DNA of 64,000 nt from contig CAVAPB010000011.1 in NCBI GenBank assembly GCA_963590415.1, forward strand, positions 11,016-75,015, in the 5' to 3' direction. This DNA is from Fimenecus sp963590415 (GTDB lineage Bacteria > Bacillota > Clostridia > Oscillospirales > Acutalibacteraceae). The translations under genes and the position numbers were made by a program. The notes beneath the pieces are model-generated. The model did no database searches. It was given only the letters and a program-made list of their open reading frames with translations, and had not been told where the DNA came from. Shown in pieces: positions 42,857 through 52,704 of the stretch; the stretch's first letter is position 1; each line of letters starts with the position of its first letter.

Positions 42857-45800
42857 TTATTTATTGTTCTTTTTTGAGTTCTTATAGTCCTCGGTTTCCT
42901 TTTCTTCCTTCTTGCGAAGTTTAACGGCGATAAGATAGCCGCAAGCTCCCAAAGCAATTACGATAACCGCAATGCTTATCCAGAAGAATACCGTATGTGA
43001 GTACCAACGAACAAACGGGTTTGTCGATACCGTTATCATACTGTTGAACGCAAGAACCGAATCGTCGAAATTGATTGCCGAATTTTCAACATTCGGGTCG
43101 CCGGTATCCATAACATTACCTGCAAGGTCCTTTGCAACGATTCTGACGATATTGTTCATTCCCTCGCCGATGGTAAAGCTGCCGTCATACTTTGTGATGT
43201 CGGGCTTTTCCGACTGGGTTGCGGGGTCATACGATTTGAGCAAATCGCCGATGTTATATGTTTCGGTTGTCTCTCCGTTAACTCCGAAGTATGTAACCTC
43301 AATCGTGTCAATACCGATAGCGTCGAAAATCTCGTAAGATACATCCTGTTTAACATCGTTTACGGTTTTCTTTTCCAAGCCGGTAATGCTTGCGATTATC
43401 GGAGCGGTGGAGTCGAGCGAGAAGCTCATATCGGCACCTGCGCTGATGTTCTCCGAATCGTTGTTTGCAATATCCTTTGATGTAACATAAAGCTTGTAAA
43501 TACCGTCAAGATATTTTATGCTTCCCGTCTCGGAATCAACGGTCGAGAATACATTTTTGCTGATTTCGTATTTGTATTCGTACCAACCGCTTGCGCCTGT
43601 GGCACTTTCGGTGTAAACGGGCGTAACAACCAGGTTGCTGTCGCTTATTTCAACGGGTGCGCCGTCTCTTGTAAGCGAAATTACCGCATTTTCTGAAAGC
43701 GGAGACGGGTTGTATTCGGTGATTACGATGTTTTCGGTAACCGCCTGAACATATTTTCCGTTAAGTGTGTCGGTTGTGTACTGATTGTAATCATATACCG
43801 AACCGAATCTGTTTACGGTAAATGTAACCGTCTCGGACTGGGTGTTGCCTGCCTTGTCAAGGACATCGACTTTAAGAGTGTAAATACCGTCGTTAAGTCT
43901 TGTATGCTCAAAGAGGTCGTCTATGCTGAACGAGCTTGTCTGACCGTTGTTTGAAAGGTTTATGACATTATCGACTCTGAAATCCTTTACCCATTTCCAG
44001 GTATCGTTTTCATCCGTCTCTCTGCCTGTTTTGAGCAAGGTTGCTTCGCATTTTTCAAGGTTTACATCGCTTGAGGAAATGCTTACGGGAACCGTGTCCT
44101 GATAGGGCTGACCGTTTGCGGGGTTGCTGATTACGGGCTTTGCGATGTCGGTATCGACGGTAAAGTCCTTTGCTGCAACGGATGTGCCGTAGTTTACGGA
44201 AGCGTCCGTTATTGCGTTGCCAGCCATATCGTCCATAGCAATGGCAAATGTGTAATCGGCATCCTCATTGTAGGAAATTGTAGCGGTGTGAACATCTCCG
44301 TTGCTTGCCCATACTGCCGAGGGGAAGGTCTTTGCCGCACCGTTTACGGAAGCCGTTCCCGTAATTACAACACGGTTTACATCAAAGTTATGCTCGTTTA
44401 CAACAACCGTTGCCGTTCTGTGAGCGTTGAAGAACTTGCCGTTTGCGGCAGAGTTATTGTCATACGAAACGGAGATTGTCGGCATTGTCTTATCAAGGAC
44501 AAAAGATGTGGGAGCAACCGACTCGCCGTACTTAACTTCGGCATTACCGTTTCCTGCTCTGTCTTTGCATTTAACATCAAATGTGTAAACGCCGTCGCCG
44601 GAATATGTAACCTTATATGTATGCTGTGTTTCGTCCGTGCTCTCGGTGCTGTCGTTGATTTCATCAATGCGTACTGCCTCGGGAGCGTTACCCTCTGCGT
44701 TGATAATTGTGAAGTCAACCTGTGAGGGGTCGAAGTTGCGCTCTGAAATCGTAACCGTTGCGGTTCTGTCCGCATTGAAATATGTAATTCCGTTGTTCGA
44801 CTTTGTATCGCCGTTATTGTTGTCGTATGTTACAGCAATATCGGGAATAGTTTTATCGATACCGAACATTACATAATCGTAGCTGACATTGCCTGCGTTG
44901 TCGGTAAGAATTACTTCAAGCACCATATCGTTGTGGTTGCCGTCAATGTTAATTTCTTTTGATACTTCTGTTACAAGGTTTACTTTTGTTTCCTCGTTCA
45001 CAGTCCACTTATCATTATTATCGATATTATTATCGATATTATCACTCGGATAGGAAGCAATGATTCGGTCGTCCTTGCCGTTTTCTTTTACTACACATTC
45101 AACGCTCTTGATACCCGAATAACTGTCTGTAACCGTTACAGTTGCATTAAATTTTTTCGAATAAAGCGGAACATTCTTTGCGGTATCATAATCAAGTGTG
45201 TCATCGAGCTTTCTGTTTTCGTCTGCGTCCGTAAAGCTGTTTGAATATGCCTGCGAATATGAAGTTTCGGGCATTGTGATTTCAATGCTTGAAGTATTCC
45301 TATGCTTATCGGCATTTTCAATAACGGCGCCGTCGGGATGAACTGCATCGCCTTTATTTTCAACATTGTCTATTGCATAGGCATAAATCTGACCCTTGAA
45401 GTTTGCGGGAATGTCAAATGAAATCTGATTATCACCATCAACAGAAATAATGCAATTTTCCTCATTAAATGTTTCCTTGTGAGCTCCGTCAGTTATCTGA
45501 AGTTTATAATTATTTTCATTTTCAGATTTTTGAACATAGTAAACATTTCCGTTTATATCTTCGGCGTAAGCTACAATAGCTTTTACGCCGGAAGCAACTT
45601 CATTCTCTCCGGCAACATCCTGAGCCTTGACTTTAACAGTAACATTGTCCTTAAAGAAGAAGCCATAATCTGTTACCGAGACAGCCTCGTACAATTGAGT
45701 TGTTTCATTTCGTGTAGGGAAGATAGTTCCTTTTCCGTTCTCCGGAACCGTGAAATCAAATCCGCTTATTACCGGTGCGGTGGTGTCCTTGTATACGGTT

Positions 45801-48427
45801 TTTGTATTTGTTGTAACATTGCCTGCGTTATCACAAACGGTAATATCGACTTTGTAACCGTGTTTGGTTTCTTTAGTTTCTTCGTTTACAAATTCGGATA
45901 CTTTAATATCATTTCCGTCTACATCTTTACTATTTGTAGCAAAATTATATTCTTTTGATTTAATAATGCCGTCTTTACTGATATTACTTTCGGTTATAAC
46001 TGTTTGATTATTTATAACAACTTTAACCGAATACAAACCCGATTCGTTATCTTCAACGTCAACAGTGAATTTAATGTCGCCGTTGAAAATTGCATTGTAC
46101 TCAACTTTGCTTTCAGCAGATATATCGATGACCGGCGCATTGTTTTCTATCATAATGCGACTAAATTCATCATCTTCACCAATATTTGAAATATTAGTAT
46201 TTACCAATGCACTTGTAGATGTATTTCCAAGGTCGTCGGAAAGTGTGTATTCAATTGTTCCCTCAAAGGTTTCCCAATCAGTCGGCAATTCTTCTTTGAA
46301 TTCAGCGTCGCCTTTCTCTTTGATGTCTGCGGTAAAGGTGTACTTTTCGTTTCCGTCTGCATCTTTAAGGAGCAAAGTTGCTTTTGAGTTTTCTTTTTCA
46401 AAGCCTACTCCGTCTTGATCATTAGCTGTCAATGTAGCTTCGAATTTCTTCTCAACCCATTTACCGTAAAGAACGGAATTGATTACTCTTTCAAAGATGT
46501 TTGTATTATTAACTTTGAATTCAATCTTACTCTTACCGTCTAAAACGGGTGCTTGAGTATCGTTTTTAATCGTTAGTGTCTGCGTACTGCTATTGCCGAC
46601 ATTATCCGTAGCGGTAATTGTGTAGGTAACCTCGCCGGTATAGTTATCAATTCGCTCTGCAATAAATGAATACGCACCGCTTGATTCGTTTACTTTGATG
46701 TTCTCCTTTGTTTCCGCTCCGTCTTTAACATACGAGCGGCTTACCGTAACAGATTTAACACCCGAAGCGTATTCTTCGTTGTGATATTTCTCTGTCTTCG
46801 GGTCGGTTACCGAGAAAGTAATTTTCTGACTTTCGTTTGTCCAACCCGAGGGAGCGCTAATATCTTTTATTTCAGGGTTTTGATTATCAAATCTAATATT
46901 CAAATCAGTATTGATTTGATATGTTTGTCTATTACTGTTAAACTGAACCTTTGTTATGTTGTCGTTTTCGGTAATTTTAATTTTTGTTTCTCGTTTTCCT
47001 ACATCTTTAAAGGTGTTATTTTTATTGTTTAAATCACGATAACACGTAATTTTATTGTCCTTCGAAGTGATTGAAGTTCCGTCTTTTAATGTGATGGTGT
47101 CGTTCACTTTAATGGAAACATAACTTGATTTCGTATAATAAATTCCGTCAATCAAAACAGAATTGTTGACACTAAAGCAACCGTTAACATCTTCAATTTC
47201 ATCGGAAGTTAAAACAATTACTTTTGAAAAATCCGCTTTAATTTCCGCGTTTTGATTAACATTAAAGTTATAACTATACGAGAGTGTATTCTCACCTTCA
47301 ATTCCGACCAAGTCATCATATTTAATTTCTGTATTGTTGAAAATAGCATTTACAAGTGAATAGTCAGAGTTCGGAATAAACTTTACGGTAACATTTTTAT
47401 TTGCTGAAATTTCAACACTTTTCGTTTCATTTTCTATTTTGAGTATTACAATATCTCCGTCAACTAATTCTATTGTACCTCTACCTTTTTGTTCTTCATT
47501 GACAAACCCAAGAGTAACATCATATACATCTTTTTCAAAAGTTACAGACAGCTTTCCGTTACCGTTAATATCTTTATTGTTGATTGTCAATTTGTTATCT
47601 ATAACAGAATCTGTCACATCGTTATCGTTTAATGTTACTTTAGCTATCCGATAATCTTTATCGGGCGTAATAGTTACAACAGTCTCTGTTTGTGTTTTGT
47701 CGATACTAATCGGAGCCGGAGTAACATTGCCATTTTCACCAATATTAACTTCAATCGTATAAACCAACGGCTGATATTCAACGCTGATATTCAAGCCTTC
47801 TTTTTCAAGTGTATATTCATATACACCGCCTGTTTTAACTGTCGCACCCTCGCTTACTTTAAGAGTGTAATTTTCTACATTTCCTGCTCTAACATAAACC
47901 TTTGTGCCGACAGGTAAAGAAGTTCCGCTTTCAATGTCAACTTCACTGTTTGCTGCATCAAAGTAATATACTTCAACATTACTTTCAAAGCCCTTGGTAA
48001 CCGTATAGTTTACCGTCGGGTTTTCAACCATTGATACAGGTACATTTTCCTTTACTTTTTCGGCTGTAACGGTAGCAGTGCGTGAGCTTTCCGCATCATA
48101 ATAGCCGTCTGCCGATACGGTAAATGCAATCTTTATTTCTGCGTCGGCGTTATTGGCAAGATATTCGTCGATTTCAGGCACTCTTACCAAACCGTCCTTG
48201 TCGGAAATGTATTCCGCATTTTCCGTAATTTTGTTTTCTCCCGAGGTCGCTGTTACAGTTACTTTTGCGTTTTCAATCGCAGTTTCACCGCATTTTACCT
48301 CAAAAGCAAAACCATCATCCGCCGCAAAGGCGAACAGTACACCGCCTAACGGGAAGCTTACCACCGTAAGCACGACCGCAAGAAACAGTGCAATAATTTT
48401 TTTACTTACTGAATTTTTGCTGACCAT
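42857..48427 (-). CDS. Giant Ig-like repeat surface protein with C-terminal membrane anchor
   Basis: The 1856-aa protein has a signal peptide (KKIIALFLAVVLTVVSFPLG), an extracellular part made of tandem Ig-like units and a single membrane helix near the end (FFWISIAVIVIALGACGYLI) with a short basic cytosolic tail. The units repeat hallmark strings such as TDNAGNVS, DKTIPDIAVTYDNN, DKTMPTISVSYDNN and DRTATVTISERNF/AHRTATVVVNEHNF. The coding region from about 45430 to 48000 is more AT-rich than the part nearer the membrane. It ends the first T7SS unit. Lying with kinase, phosphatase and FHA genes, it may build the extracellular part of the secretion apparatus or sense the wall; EsaA plays a comparable long external role in other T7SSb, but no EsaA homology is claimed. 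Confidence 0.82.
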   Translation of the reverse strand: MVSKNSVSKKIIALFLAVVLTVVSFPLGGVLFAFAADDGFAFEVKCGETAIENAKVTVTATSGENKITENAEYISDKDGLVRVPEIDEYLANNADAEIKIAFTVSADGYYDAESSRTATVTAEKVKENVPVSMVENPTVNYTVTKGFESNVEVYYFDAANSEVDIESGTSLPVGTKVYVRAGNVENYTLKVSEGATVKTGGVYEYTLEKEGLNISVEYQPLVYTIEVNIGENGNVTPAPISIDKTQTETVVTITPDKDYRIAKVTLNDNDVTDSVIDNKLTINNKDINGNGKLSVTFEKDVYDVTLGFVNEEQKGRGTIELVDGDIVILKIENETKSVEISANKNVTVKFIPNSDYSLVNAIFNNTEIKYDDLVGIEGENTLSYSYNFNVNQNAEIKADFSKVIVLTSDEIEDVNGCFSVNNSVLIDGIYYTKSSYVSIKVNDTITLKDGTSITSKDNKITCYRDLNNKNNTFKDVGKRETKIKITENDNITKVQFNSNRQTYQINTDLNIRFDNQNPEIKDISAPSGWTNESQKITFSVTDPKTEKYHNEEYASGVKSVTVSRSYVKDGAETKENIKVNESSGAYSFIAERIDNYTGEVTYTITATDNVGNSSTQTLTIKNDTQAPVLDGKSKIEFKVNNTNIFERVINSVLYGKWVEKKFEATLTANDQDGVGFEKENSKATLLLKDADGNEKYTFTADIKEKGDAEFKEELPTDWETFEGTIEYTLSDDLGNTSTSALVNTNISNIGEDDEFSRIMIENNAPVIDISAESKVEYNAIFNGDIKFTVDVEDNESGLYSVKVVINNQTVITESNISKDGIIKSKEYNFATNSKDVDGNDIKVSEFVNEETKETKHGYKVDITVCDNAGNVTTNTKTVYKDTTAPVISGFDFTVPENGKGTIFPTRNETTQLYEAVSVTDYGFFFKDNVTVKVKAQDVAGENEVASGVKAIVAYAEDINGNVYYVQKSENENNYKLQITDGAHKETFNEENCIISVDGDNQISFDIPANFKGQIYAYAIDNVENKGDAVHPDGAVIENADKHRNTSSIEITMPETSYSQAYSNSFTDADENRKLDDTLDYDTAKNVPLYSKKFNATVTVTDSYSGIKSVECVVKENGKDDRIIASYPSDNIDNNIDNNDKWTVNEETKVNLVTEVSKEINIDGNHNDMVLEVILTDNAGNVSYDYVMFGIDKTIPDIAVTYDNNNGDTKSNNGITYFNADRTATVTISERNFDPSQVDFTIINAEGNAPEAVRIDEINDSTESTDETQHTYKVTYSGDGVYTFDVKCKDRAGNGNAEVKYGESVAPTSFVLDKTMPTISVSYDNNSAANGKFFNAHRTATVVVNEHNFDVNRVVITGTASVNGAAKTFPSAVWASNGDVHTATISYNEDADYTFAIAMDDMAGNAITDASVNYGTSVAAKDFTVDTDIAKPVISNPANGQPYQDTVPVSISSSDVNLEKCEATLLKTGRETDENDTWKWVKDFRVDNVINLSNNGQTSSFSIDDLFEHTRLNDGIYTLKVDVLDKAGNTQSETVTFTVNRFGSVYDYNQYTTDTLNGKYVQAVTENIVITEYNPSPLSENAVISLTRDGAPVEISDSNLVVTPVYTESATGASGWYEYKYEISKNVFSTVDSETGSIKYLDGIYKLYVTSKDIANNDSENISAGADMSFSLDSTAPIIASITGLEKKTVNDVKQDVSYEIFDAIGIDTIEVTYFGVNGETTETYNIGDLLKSYDPATQSEKPDITKYDGSFTIGEGMNNIVRIVAKDLAGNVMDTGDPNVENSAINFDDSVLAFNSMITVSTNPFVRWYSHTVFFWISIAVIVIALGACGYLIAVKLRKKEEKETEDYKNSKKNNK

Positions 48428-48471
48428 AAATTGCTCTCCTCTTATATTTGAATTTTAATTTATGACTGAAA

Positions 48472-49677
48472 TTATTTTTCCGCAACGGTATTGAAGGTTT
48501 GCCAATTAGATGTCTGGCTTTCTTCAATTTCTTCAAGAGTTACAGCGGCACTTTTTACAGTCGGGCTGAGGTTGTCGATATCTTTTATTGTGCCGTCGGA
48601 ATAAAGCTTCAAATCATAGAACACTGCGCAACGGTATCTTGTCTCGCCGTATTCCTGAGTTTTGAAAGCAAAACGCAGCTGATTATGGTTTGATTCCCAA
48701 AAACCTCCGCCGTCGCCCTCGGCGTCATAGCCGAAATAGCTTTTTATGTACTCCGCACCCGGATAATCATCGGTAAATTCTTTTATCGCTCTGTTTTTCA
48801 GTGTGTTGTATGCCTCGGCTGACAGTTCGCTGTCCGATTTAAGATAATCGCATGTCGAGGGCTCGATTTCCTGCGTTGTGGATTTCAGTAAAAATCCTCT
48901 GTCCGCAAACTCATCTCCCGACACATTGGATACAGAAACAGTAACCTTATTTGTTGAGACATAAGCTCCGGAGTTTACCGTATATGAAAGCTTTGCAAGT
49001 TGATTGCCCGAGCTGTTTACAATTTGCAGATATCCGCCGTCATAATAACGCACATTGAACGCACCGACGGTTTCGTTATAATTTTTATTGTAGCCGATTG
49101 AACATTTCTCGCTTGTTTTGTCGTAAAGAACGCCCGTTATAACCGCAAACGGGTCAATTGTTGTAAGCTCGGTAAGACCGCTTACCGTATATTCCTTGGT
49201 GTAGGACTCCTTACCGACAAGCTTTTTCTTGAAGCCGAGGCTGTTCGCCATATCGTAATCTATCGTAATCGTAGCAACTATAACATCTCCGTTGCTGATA
49301 TTGTTATAGCAGCTGAGATTGGAAGAAATACAATCACTTAATGAATAAGAGCTGTGATAATACTGATTTGACAAGCCGAGAGCCAGTTCCAAGCCTTCGA
49401 AATCAATCGTTGAGTACTCCGCAGCAGTTCCGTAGCCGCTGTAACCGCTGACACTTATCGAATCGTTTATATATTTATCCGCAGATACCCGCCCGAGCAT
49501 TACGAATGTAACGATAAGCGCAATTATCAAAACTGCCGCGCCCGAAGAAATGCCGACAATGAGCTTTACATTGACTTTTTTTCCCGACTTTTTCGGTTGA
49601 GCCGCAACAGGCAATCCGCATCGTGTGCAGAATTGCTCGTTACCGGCAATGACATTGCCGCACCTTTTACAAGTCAT
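48472..49677 (-). CDS. Zinc-ribbon membrane protein, 401 aa
   Basis: A zinc ribbon starts the protein (CKRCGNVIAGNEQFCTRCGLP), then a Lys-rich stretch, one membrane helix (LIVGISSGAAVLIIALIVTF) and a ~330-residue extracellular domain, beta-rich, containing NNISNGDVIVATITIDYDMA and LTELTTIDPFAVITGVLYDK. The domain resembles the lipoprotein-like DUF4366/DUF5067 style but I cannot assign it. With the other zinc-ribbon membrane proteins it forms a set of small-headed anchors in the locus. AAGGAG precedes the start. Confidence 0.75.
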   Translation of the reverse strand: MTCKRCGNVIAGNEQFCTRCGLPVAAQPKKSGKKVNVKLIVGISSGAAVLIIALIVTFVMLGRVSADKYINDSISVSGYSGYGTAAEYSTIDFEGLELALGLSNQYYHSSYSLSDCISSNLSCYNNISNGDVIVATITIDYDMANSLGFKKKLVGKESYTKEYTVSGLTELTTIDPFAVITGVLYDKTSEKCSIGYNKNYNETVGAFNVRYYDGGYLQIVNSSGNQLAKLSYTVNSGAYVSTNKVTVSVSNVSGDEFADRGFLLKSTTQEIEPSTCDYLKSDSELSAEAYNTLKNRAIKEFTDDYPGAEYIKSYFGYDAEGDGGGFWESNHNQLRFAFKTQEYGETRYRCAVFYDLKLYSDGTIKDIDNLSPTVKSAAVTLEEIEESQTSNWQTFNTVAEK

Positions 49678-49693
49678 ACCATCTTCTCCTTAA

Positions 49694-50299
49694 TCAAAAA
49701 TTCCAATTCCTTAAATCATTGTAGCAATCCTTACACATATACTCTGTTTCGCCCCAGAATGTAACCTTATACCTTTTTCCGAAGTATGTATCTCCGCAGT
49801 CGTCGCAGGTATGGATATTAAGGATGATAATCAATGCAAGCAGCAGCACAGCCGCAACCGAAGAGGCTATAATTATAATTTTCTTTTTGTCGTTTCCGAG
49901 CCTTCCCGCATTATTCGCCGCAGACTTAACCCTGCTTTTGACATAGTTTATAGACTGACTGTTGCCGACATCATGCCGAACACTGTTGACAAACTCACTG
50001 TTTTTTACTTTATTCACTGCTCCGTCAACCGCATTGCTCATTGACGAAAACGCGTTGAAGCTGCCGCCCCCCGTCTGTGCGCCGCAGCCCGGACAAAAAG
50101 CCGAGCCCTGCGTTATCGGTGTTCCGCAGTTCTGGCAAAACGCTGCTGCGGGCTGATTTACGGTATTTGCCGTATTCCCTGTGTTTACAACAGGATTTTG
50201 ACTCACGGGTACAGCTTCAGGCTCTATCTTTGCTCCGCAATAAGGACAAAATCCGCTGCAACCGTCAATTACCTGATTACACGAATTACATATTTTCAT
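49694..50299 (-). CDS. Protein with several zinc ribbons and one membrane helix
   Basis: A 201-aa protein with two N-terminal zinc ribbons (CNSCNQVIDGCSGFCPYCG; CQNCGTPITQGSAFCPGCG), a linker, a membrane helix (KIIIIASSVAAVLLLALIII) and a third four-Cys knuckle at the end (CDDCGDTYFGKR...EYMCKDCYNDL). The final knuckle would be outside if the helix has the usual N-in topology, which is odd for a zinc-binding site. Its role is unknown; the ribbons may dock cytosolic partners. 16 bases from the next gene. Confidence 0.75.
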   Translation of the reverse strand: MKICNSCNQVIDGCSGFCPYCGAKIEPEAVPVSQNPVVNTGNTANTVNQPAAAFCQNCGTPITQGSAFCPGCGAQTGGGSFNAFSSMSNAVDGAVNKVKNSEFVNSVRHDVGNSQSINYVKSRVKSAANNAGRLGNDKKKIIIIASSVAAVLLLALIIILNIHTCDDCGDTYFGKRYKVTFWGETEYMCKDCYNDLRNWNF

Positions 50300-50309
50300 T
50301 TACTCACCC

Positions 50310-50912
50310 CTAAATTATTTCATCCGTATGAATTAAAACTATACTTTTGACCGTCTTGAAGCCTTTTTGTGCTGTCTGCGGCTGTAAAACGGTTGTCTGA
50401 TTGTCAAGCAGCTGTGTTTCTCCGCTCTCGTAAGAATCGGCTGTGCTTGCAAGAAGCTCCGTTCCGACATCGGGAGTGAGGATTTCCGTGCCGATAGCTT
50501 CCGTTTGACCGGTAAGTATTTCGGTAGAATTACCCAAAACATCCGTTGAGATATTTCCGACCGCATTGCCGCCGTTGACCGGCAAAACATCCGTACGCTC
50601 CGACTGCTGTGCCGCAGGAGTGTTTTGCACAGGTGCATTTGCCGACTTATTCCCGTGTTTTTTCAAGCTCTTACTGTGCTCCATGGTATCGGTCAATTTG
50701 CCTCGCTCGACAGCCGCAGGAGAAGGATGATGAGATTTCTTACCCGACTTTGCGTTGTCGTTTCTCATCTGCTCGATTGACTTTTTGGCGGTTTTTCCGC
50801 TGAGCTCGCCGAAAACCTGAGGTATGTTAAAACGAATAAACATATACACTGCGGCAACAAAGAAAACGCCCGCCAAAATAAAGAACACTATGGATACGGG
50901 ATTTATTGTCAT
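50310..50912 (-). CDS. Membrane protein with repeated Thr-x-x-Leu motifs, probable kinase substrate
   Basis: A 200-aa protein: N-terminal membrane helix (SIVFFILAGVFFVAAVYMFI), then a Lys/Asn/Ser-rich low-complexity tail. The tail repeats the short motif T-x-[IVL]-L at least eight times: RTDVLP, STDVLG, STEILT, GTEILT, GTELLA, ETQLLD, TTVLQ. Similar TTVL/TALL strings occur in two other proteins of the locus. I infer they are threonine phospho-acceptor sites for the kinases and ligands for the FHA domains. The start at 50912 follows AAGGGGG, one base after the kinase stop codon (TGATATG), so translation is coupled. Confidence 0.7.
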   Translation of the reverse strand: MTINPVSIVFFILAGVFFVAAVYMFIRFNIPQVFGELSGKTAKKSIEQMRNDNAKSGKKSHHPSPAAVERGKLTDTMEHSKSLKKHGNKSANAPVQNTPAAQQSERTDVLPVNGGNAVGNISTDVLGNSTEILTGQTEAIGTEILTPDVGTELLASTADSYESGETQLLDNQTTVLQPQTAQKGFKTVKSIVLIHTDEII

Positions 50913-50913
50913 A

Positions 50914-52686
50914 TCACTGTCCCCCTTCCGCACTCTGCGAACCTGTCTTTGCTTTAGCGGTATTTTCATAGGCTCTGTTCAGGTTGGCTTTGTATGTCTC
51001 GCTCTGCGAAATCACCTTATCTCTCAATTCGGTATTGACATCGTTGGTGGTTACGGTTTCTTCCGCCTTTTTCATAATTTGGTCAAAAATATTTTCTACG
51101 CTCGACTTGTCTATACCGTTATTTGCAAAGGCTTTACGGTAATCGTTTAGCAGATTTTCAAACTGATAAAAAAGAGTAAGCTCGACATATTCACGGTTAT
51201 GCTCAAAAAGGTCGCCGTTATCGAGAGTGTTATCGTTAAGGAAATTCGTAATGTTATTGACAAGCTGTTCGCAGTCGTCTTTGCTTGCCTGATTGCCGTT
51301 GGCGTTATTGACGAAATTTCCGTAAAATTCGCATATCTGGCTGAAGCTCTGTGCCACGCTGTAATATTCCGACGATTCCGAAACCTTGGCAAAGAACTCT
51401 TTCGCCGCAAGAGCCGCTTCTCTTTTGCTCGTATTGTCATCGCCGTACAGATTGAAGATTATGTATCCCGCTTCGTAACAAAGCTTGTCATAATCACTGC
51501 TTTGAGCAAGCTTGGCGCTGTTATCGGGATTGAGGAACTCCTGCTTAAAGGTGTTTATGTCATATGTCGTTCTTGAATTGTCGGCGTCCTTTGAATTTTC
51601 AGCCGTATAAGACAGGAACTTTCTGAAATCCGTGCTTTTATCGATATATTTCTGATAAGCTTCTGGCCTTGTCGGGTCAAGCTCTATTGCCATAAAGCAA
51701 TTTTTTGCCGCCTCCTGCTCGTTTACCGAGTTATCGACATCGGTTATGTATCGGTCATAGTTTTTGCTGTCGGTTGCGTGCTTTATTACCATACCCGTAA
51801 AGCCGGAAATCAGCATAACGACGGTTAAGGCAACAGAAGCGACAAACAAGCCGAGTTTTTTCTTCTGCTTGCGCTTATAATCAAGTCCGATAAGCTCATA
51901 GTGCTCCAAATCGTACATAAGCTCATTGCAGTTTTGGTAGCGGTCCTCGGGAGATATCTGAACGCATTTATTGATTATGTATTCAAGTCCCTCCGAAAGC
52001 TGCGGATTCCACTGCCTTATCGGAACATAGTCGTTTTTCCTCGGGTCAACGCCCGTTACAAGCTGGTGCAAGGTCATACCGAGCGAATAGATATCGCTTC
52101 TTGCGTCGGTCTGCCTTGAGCCGAGCTCGGGCGGAGCATAGCCCCTTGTACCCATTACCGTTGTATCGGCAAGGTTCTGCTCCTTATACTCACGGGAGAT
52201 ACCGAAATCTATAATTTTCAGGTTACCCTCGGGCTTGAGCATAAGGTTGGCAGGCTTCATATCGCGGTAAATAATCGGCGGCTTCTGATTGTGAAGATAA
52301 TTGAGCGTGTCGCAAATCTGCTTTGCCCAATCAATTACAACTTCCTCCGACTGTGCGCCGTATTCCGATACTATCTTGTCAAGTGAATCTCCCTCGACAT
52401 AGTCCATTACAATGTAAATCTGCGGGTCGTCTTCTCTGTCGATAATATCTACAATTCTCGGAATTGCAGGGTGATCCAGCTTTTTCATAAGCTCGGTATC
52501 ATCGGGAACCTTGTTGAGAACAATTTCGTTGTTCTTTCCGATACCTTTTCGTTGTATTACCTTTACAGCCCACTGTTTATTAAGGCGCAGGTCCATTGCA
52601 AGATAGACAACAGACATACCGCCTTTTCCTATCTGTTTAAGTATTTCATATTTTCCGTCAATGACGGATCCCCGTTCCAATGCCAC
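50914..52686 (-). CDS. Membrane Ser/Thr protein kinase with EssB-like topology
   Basis: A ~590-aa Hanks-type kinase: GKGGMSVVY (P-loop), AVKV (ATP-binding Lys ~42), YRDMKPANLML (catalytic Asp ~142), IIDFGIS (Asp ~160), MGTRGYAPPE. All catalytic residues are present. A membrane helix follows at ~278-301 (LGLFVASVALTVVMLISGF), then ~285 helical, TPR-like extracellular residues. There are no PASTA repeats. Kinase fold - membrane helix - helical external domain is the layout of EssB/YukC, the pseudokinase of T7SSb, which is otherwise missing here. GTG at 52686 was chosen because AAGGCGG lies ten bases upstream; GTG at 52695 is too close to it. Confidence 0.9.
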   Translation of the reverse strand: MALERGSVIDGKYEILKQIGKGGMSVVYLAMDLRLNKQWAVKVIQRKGIGKNNEIVLNKVPDDTELMKKLDHPAIPRIVDIIDREDDPQIYIVMDYVEGDSLDKIVSEYGAQSEEVVIDWAKQICDTLNYLHNQKPPIIYRDMKPANLMLKPEGNLKIIDFGISREYKEQNLADTTVMGTRGYAPPELGSRQTDARSDIYSLGMTLHQLVTGVDPRKNDYVPIRQWNPQLSEGLEYIINKCVQISPEDRYQNCNELMYDLEHYELIGLDYKRKQKKKLGLFVASVALTVVMLISGFTGMVIKHATDSKNYDRYITDVDNSVNEQEAAKNCFMAIELDPTRPEAYQKYIDKSTDFRKFLSYTAENSKDADNSRTTYDINTFKQEFLNPDNSAKLAQSSDYDKLCYEAGYIIFNLYGDDNTSKREAALAAKEFFAKVSESSEYYSVAQSFSQICEFYGNFVNNANGNQASKDDCEQLVNNITNFLNDNTLDNGDLFEHNREYVELTLFYQFENLLNDYRKAFANNGIDKSSVENIFDQIMKKAEETVTTNDVNTELRDKVISQSETYKANLNRAYENTAKAKTGSQSAEGGQ

Positions 52687-52704
52687 TAAATACACACCGC
52701 CTTA

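Noticed and set aside
42857..48427. Calling the giant membrane protein EsaA
   Set aside because: EsaA has several membrane helices; this protein has a signal peptide and one C-terminal helix with Ig-like repeats.
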